NCBI GenBank assembly: GCA_009602725.1
Contig: WELB01000266.1
Coordinates: forward strand, 124,130 to 135,370
Direction of reading: 5' to 3'
Source: Spirogloea muscicola
Lineage: Eukaryota; Streptophyta; Zygnematophyceae; Spirogloeales; Spirogloeaceae
DNA: 11,241 bases
Below the pieces are notes generated by a model, which worked only from the letters and a program-made list of their open reading frames with translations, was not told the DNA's origin and made no database searches. Position numbers and translations under genes: made by a program. The number at the start of each line of letters is the position of its first letter. Within the stretch, counting starts at the first letter, position 1. Below are positions 8,330 to 11,241 of the stretch, in pieces.

Positions 8330-9626
8330 TCAGTAACCACGAGTCAGCACATAGAGGTCGCTAACTGATGCTCGAATACCGGACGGCAATCGACAAGCTC
8401 TTGAACTACCAGCCAAGGCTCGACCAGCGTTCTGATGCAACGCATGAGCCTGAGCTCGCTGCTGACAAGCTGACACTCTACGTCGCAAAACTGACAGATA
8501 GGCTGCCGGCATACCCATCTGGGCTGGAAGCATATCCTCGCGTCGTGCATATGCCAGACTCGCTATGTTCTCAAGTAGGGTATGGAAGCGAGGACCCAAG
8601 CAGCCGAAAGTGTCGATTGCGGCCGGGAGAAGGTGGTCGCCGCGGGGGTAGTCAGAGTAGTGTCGGAGCTTTCTCTGCTCAGCACCTCCCACTGTGTGGC
8701 CAGCAGTGCGCGTCGAAGCGGAACTCTTGTATGCCTCCGTCACCACCACATCCATCCACCAAGGCGCGTAGGCCACCGCCAGGTTGTACACCCACAACGT
8801 CCAGGGTGCGATGGTGATGGCGACCCTGGGAATCCGCGGTGATGGGCATTACATTGCTTACTTTCAAAATGGCGCGGTAGCCGGCGTGGCGCATCAAGCC
8901 CGCCAGGCCGTCTTGTAGGAGATTGTGGACGCCCACCACCTCAGGGCCTGTGGGACACCGCAGCATGTGGATGGCTAGGTCTCCGCCCTCCGCACAGAAG
9001 CCACACTCACACTGAGTTACTCCAGTCAGGCAGATCGGGGGCAGGCCCAGGAACAGCTGGAGAAGCGTCCGGAATGCTTCAGGGCTGATTATGAAAGCGT
9101 TGTGGATTGCGTGTGTGGTTAGCCAATCCGTTGCCCCAGGCGTTGCGAGCGATGTGAGACGTGCCAGACTCCCTGGATTGGTCTCGATATCCGGCATCGT
9201 CCTCAACGCCTTGCGACGCTCGTCCTCAACTGCAGCAACGAGTCTGGCCTGTGCCGCTTTTTCTGGTGCTTGAGCAAGCGCTGAGAAGGGGGTGAGGAGG
9301 GGTTGTAGGGAGGGGAAGGAGCAGAGCGCAGACTCCCGGATGCTCCTCAATTGCAATTGGAATGCCAAGGAGCCTTCCTCCACCTCGGCTGCAGGGCCGG
9401 CCAGGCAAGAGAAGCGCAAGGGAAGAAAGGAGGCAACCTGGTGCCAGCAACCGAGAAAGGCTGCCTGCGCCGTCTGTTCAAGTGACCGGCAGCCTGGGCC
9501 GCCCGTTCGTGTGGGAAGGGATGCCTGCAGGGAGGATGAAGGTGAGGAGAAGGATGGGTGTTGAATCAAGGAAGCCAGGGTTTGCAGGAGGGAGATGTCG
9601 ACCTCCTTGTACAGCTCGCCCACCAT
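8330..9626 (-). pseudogene. LINE C-terminal region: Cys/His motif and nuclease-like block (broken)
   Basis: A 315-codon open frame (9626-8679) encodes SLARLTSLATPGATDWLTT, then FRTLLQLFLGLPP, then a Cys/His cluster CECGFC...HMLRC (about 8950-9013) followed by VHNLLQDGL. Near 8797 the frame changes and continues DVVVTEAYKSS, then AEQRKLRHY, then LLPAAIDTFGCLG, to a stop at 8330-8332. Related LINE proteins have CxCG...HxxxC, RHN, RPD, DVTV, AExxKxxxY and ExFG in this order, so the block could be a PD-(D/E)XK-like endonuclease remnant. That assignment is inference from motif order. Read alone, the long open frame could be mistaken for an intact host gene. Confidence 0.8.
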
Positions 9627-10182
9627 GTCCGTTGGGGCGACTGTTCGCTGCAGGTAGCCAGCTCGTTGACCAAAGCAGCGAGTAAGGATGGCCAGCGCCA
9701 GCTGCGGATCTCCGAGGAGAGGAAGGCAGGGAAGTGGGGCAAGGTGTTGCTGCAGACGTTCACGTTAGTCCTCCGCAACGTGGGATGGAGTGCCAAGGGG
9801 AACTTTGAGAACAGCCAGCCCATTGGCAGGGGTCTGGCAGCCTGGTGGGAGCTGGAGGTTGCTGGGGAGGCCGTGTGGTGACCATGCCAGGGGCAAACCC
9901 GCAGGCCCATTGTGCTCAGTTCGTGTTCGAGCAAGGGATAAGCCGCCATGACTGCTGACGGTGGGCCAACGATATGTGTGTCGTCGGCGTAGGAGGGGAA
10001 GAGGAGGTTGGGGTGCAGGCTCTGGGTGCGCCGTAGTGCCCGGGAACGTGCCAAGGCGAAAAGTATGGGGCTGAGGGGATCTCCCTGGCGTGTGCCAGTT
10101 GTGGATCATAAGGTCGTCCAAAACTCCTCCGAACGCCACGCCGCCCTGGCCGGCCATAGGCCATGAGGAAATATGGAATTCA
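9627..10182 (-). pseudogene. LINE reverse transcriptase palm motifs B and C and thumb (broken)
   Basis: Motif B reads GTRQGDPLSPILFALA (around 10050-10100). Motif C reads YADDTHIVG, with the YADD catalytic pair coded at 9980-9991. After a frame change near 9895 the thumb region reads GLPSNLQLPPG, then GLAVLKVPLGTPSHVAED. An in-frame TAA (9765-9767) follows, and the same frame continues LGDPQLALAILTRCFGQRAG, typical of the region after the palm. The catalytic residues are visible, but the reading frame is broken at both ends of the domain. Confidence 0.9.
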
Positions 10183-11108
10183 GGACGGGAAGTGATCCCG
10201 CAGCTCCTCCATGATGGCGCTGCGCTCCACAGCGTTGAATGCATTGGCTTGTCCAGTCCAAGGACCATGTGTGATGGGTTGACATCCAGTGCTGCACAGA
10301 TCCCGTGGACCCAGGAGGGCCTCTGCCCCGCAGGACATGCCAGCACCAAACTGGTGGGGTGAAAAATGGGTGGACAGCTGGGACTTTAGCTCGCCACACA
10401 AAGCCTTGGTCAACAGCCGCATGATGACTTCGGTCATGGCGATGGGACTCACACCACCTGACGGCTTGGCCAGAGCCAGCAGGTGGCTGGAGTTGAGAGC
10501 GTCGGCGATGCGGGAATGGTGGCTCTGATGATGTGCCGGCAGGTGGAGAGGAGCAGGGAGAAGCTTCTTTCGTCTCCATTTTGGAAGATATCCCGTAGGT
10601 GCTCGAAGAGCCATCCAAAAGGGCCTCCAGACACCATTCGAGGGGCTTTGATGAGGGTCGTGCGGAGCGCCTCTGCTGAGAATTGAAGAGAAGTGGGGAG
10701 CTCGCCAACCCAGGGCTCAAGAGGGTGCTGAGGGGGAGGATGCAGCTGGCGCAAGGTGGCCTCAGTGGCTGCCAAGGGGTCGGGACAGAGGGCCTGAGCG
10801 GCTCGAGAGAGCTCTCCTGCTCTGCCAATGCGTCTTGCACGCGCTAGGTTGCCAATCATGGACTATTGAGAGGGTCGGTTGCGGGTGCCTCCACGTGCAC
10901 GTCGCTCTGAGAGCGCGACCCGAGCGTCTGCTGCACGCTGCTGGGCCAGCTCCTCCCACTTTCCGCTGGCAAAGCGAGCCAATCTGTCCTGAAGGCATTT
11001 GCGGCCACCAATGCCAAAGGAGGGAAGAGGGCCAAGCACGAGCTTGGGAAAGAGAGAAGGCGCGCGGGGCGCATGAATTGAAAGGGAGGCCAATTCAAGC
11101 CAATACAT
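10183..11108 (-). pseudogene. LINE N-terminal part and RT fingers / motif A (broken)
   Basis: The frame beginning near 11108 reads SLFPKLVLGPLPSFGIGG, then RLARFASGKWEELAQQRAA. After an in-frame TAG (10863-10865) it continues ARRIGRAGELSRAAQAL. These are segments found ahead of the RT domain in a group of green-lineage and invertebrate LINE proteins. After a one-base frame change near 10510 comes LLALAKPSGGVSPIAM (about 10420-10480), the RT fingers block normally KPxGGxRPIA; the Arg is Ser here. FGAGMSCGAEAL follows, then the palm motif A region (about 10222-10268) split over two frames, with the catalytic Asp in GLDK followed by ANAFNAVERSAI. Breaks at about 10335 and 10245 and a TGA at 10180 show it is not functional. 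Confidence 0.85.
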
Positions 11109-11241
11109 TGTTCAGGCAGAGTCGAGTGCAGACTAAACAATGCTACATAATACGGAGACCTAATCTAAGGTACCTAAGATGACATTAGTACCCACGGGTG
11201 AGCACAAACAAATCTGACAAGCTAACTTGGGGAGCTGGAGC
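11109..11241. other. Window end, no feature recognised
   Basis: A less GC-rich stretch upstream of the first LINE reading frame. No coding or RNA signal is recognised. It may be host DNA beyond a 5'-truncation point or the 5' part of the element. Confidence 0.5.

Larger units (their letters stand above)
8330..11108 (-). mobile_element. Decayed LINE (non-LTR retrotransposon) remnant
   Basis: The minus strand holds pieces of a single retroelement protein in colinear order: an upstream segment, reverse transcriptase fingers and palm, thumb, a Cys/His motif and a C-terminal conserved block. It is disabled. In-frame stops occur at 10863-10865 (TAG), 10180-10182 (TGA) and 9765-9767 (TAA). Frame changes occur near 10510, 10335, 10245, between 10180 and 10110, near 9895 and near 8797. 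No LTRs, integrase, protease or RNase H were seen, which favours a LINE-type element. No apurinic-type endonuclease is visible upstream of the RT, so the copy is probably 5'-truncated or extends beyond the window. No poly-A tail or target-site duplication could be recognised. Vertical decay in the host genome is the simplest history. Confidence 0.9.

Noticed and set aside
8368-8817. Plus-strand 149-codon ORF
   Set aside because: Antisense to the C-terminal block of the LINE remnant, with no recognisable features.
8679-9626. 315-codon minus-strand ORF as an independent host gene
   Set aside because: It is the colinear C-terminal continuation of the LINE protein; the same frame runs on from the RT thumb with only a TAA at 9765 between.
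10090-10362. Plus-strand ORFs across the RT region
   Set aside because: Antisense shadows of GC-rich RT sequence; the minus strand carries the conserved RT motifs.

Overview
This window looks like nuclear DNA of a plant-lineage eukaryote, probably a green or streptophyte alga. The evidence is many short GT-AG introns, a plant-type subtilisin-like protease with an inserted PA domain, an F-box/Sel1-repeat protein of a kind known in plants and algae, and a decayed non-LTR retrotransposon. The genus cannot be set from sequence alone. I see no operon, tRNA, rRNA, CRISPR array or bacterial signal.

Layout. (1) Positions 240-5450, + strand: a secreted subtilase rebuilt as 15 recognisable exons with signal peptide, I9 prodomain, peptidase S8 domain interrupted by a PA domain, fibronectin-III-like domain, and a short Pro/Tyr tail. 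All exon junctions agree in phase except the one between exons 3 and 4. The segment carrying the catalytic histidine is absent exactly there, so as it stands the gene is broken or incompletely represented. (2) Positions 5451-6217: AT-rich convergent intergenic space. (3) Positions 6218-8109, - strand: a compact F-box plus Sel1-repeat gene in seven exons that join in one phase-consistent frame of 226 codons plus stop, including a 21-nt micro-exon. (4) Positions 8110-8329: its GC-rich upstream region. (5) Positions 8330-11108, - strand: a LINE-type element with reverse transcriptase motifs (TRQGDPLSP, YADD) and a C-terminal zinc-like and nuclease-like region, disrupted by several stops and frameshifts. 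(6) Positions 11109-11241: nothing recognised.

The host genes have no obvious shared pathway: one is an apoplastic or secretory protease, the other a likely SCF ubiquitin-ligase adaptor. They converge on a common 3' region. The F-box gene lies directly downstream of the LINE remnant on the same strand, so its promoter must lie within about 220 bp or inside the LINE. I found no clear undescribed system. The best leads are the missing His block, the Pro/Tyr tail of the protease, and the C-terminal domain of the LINE.
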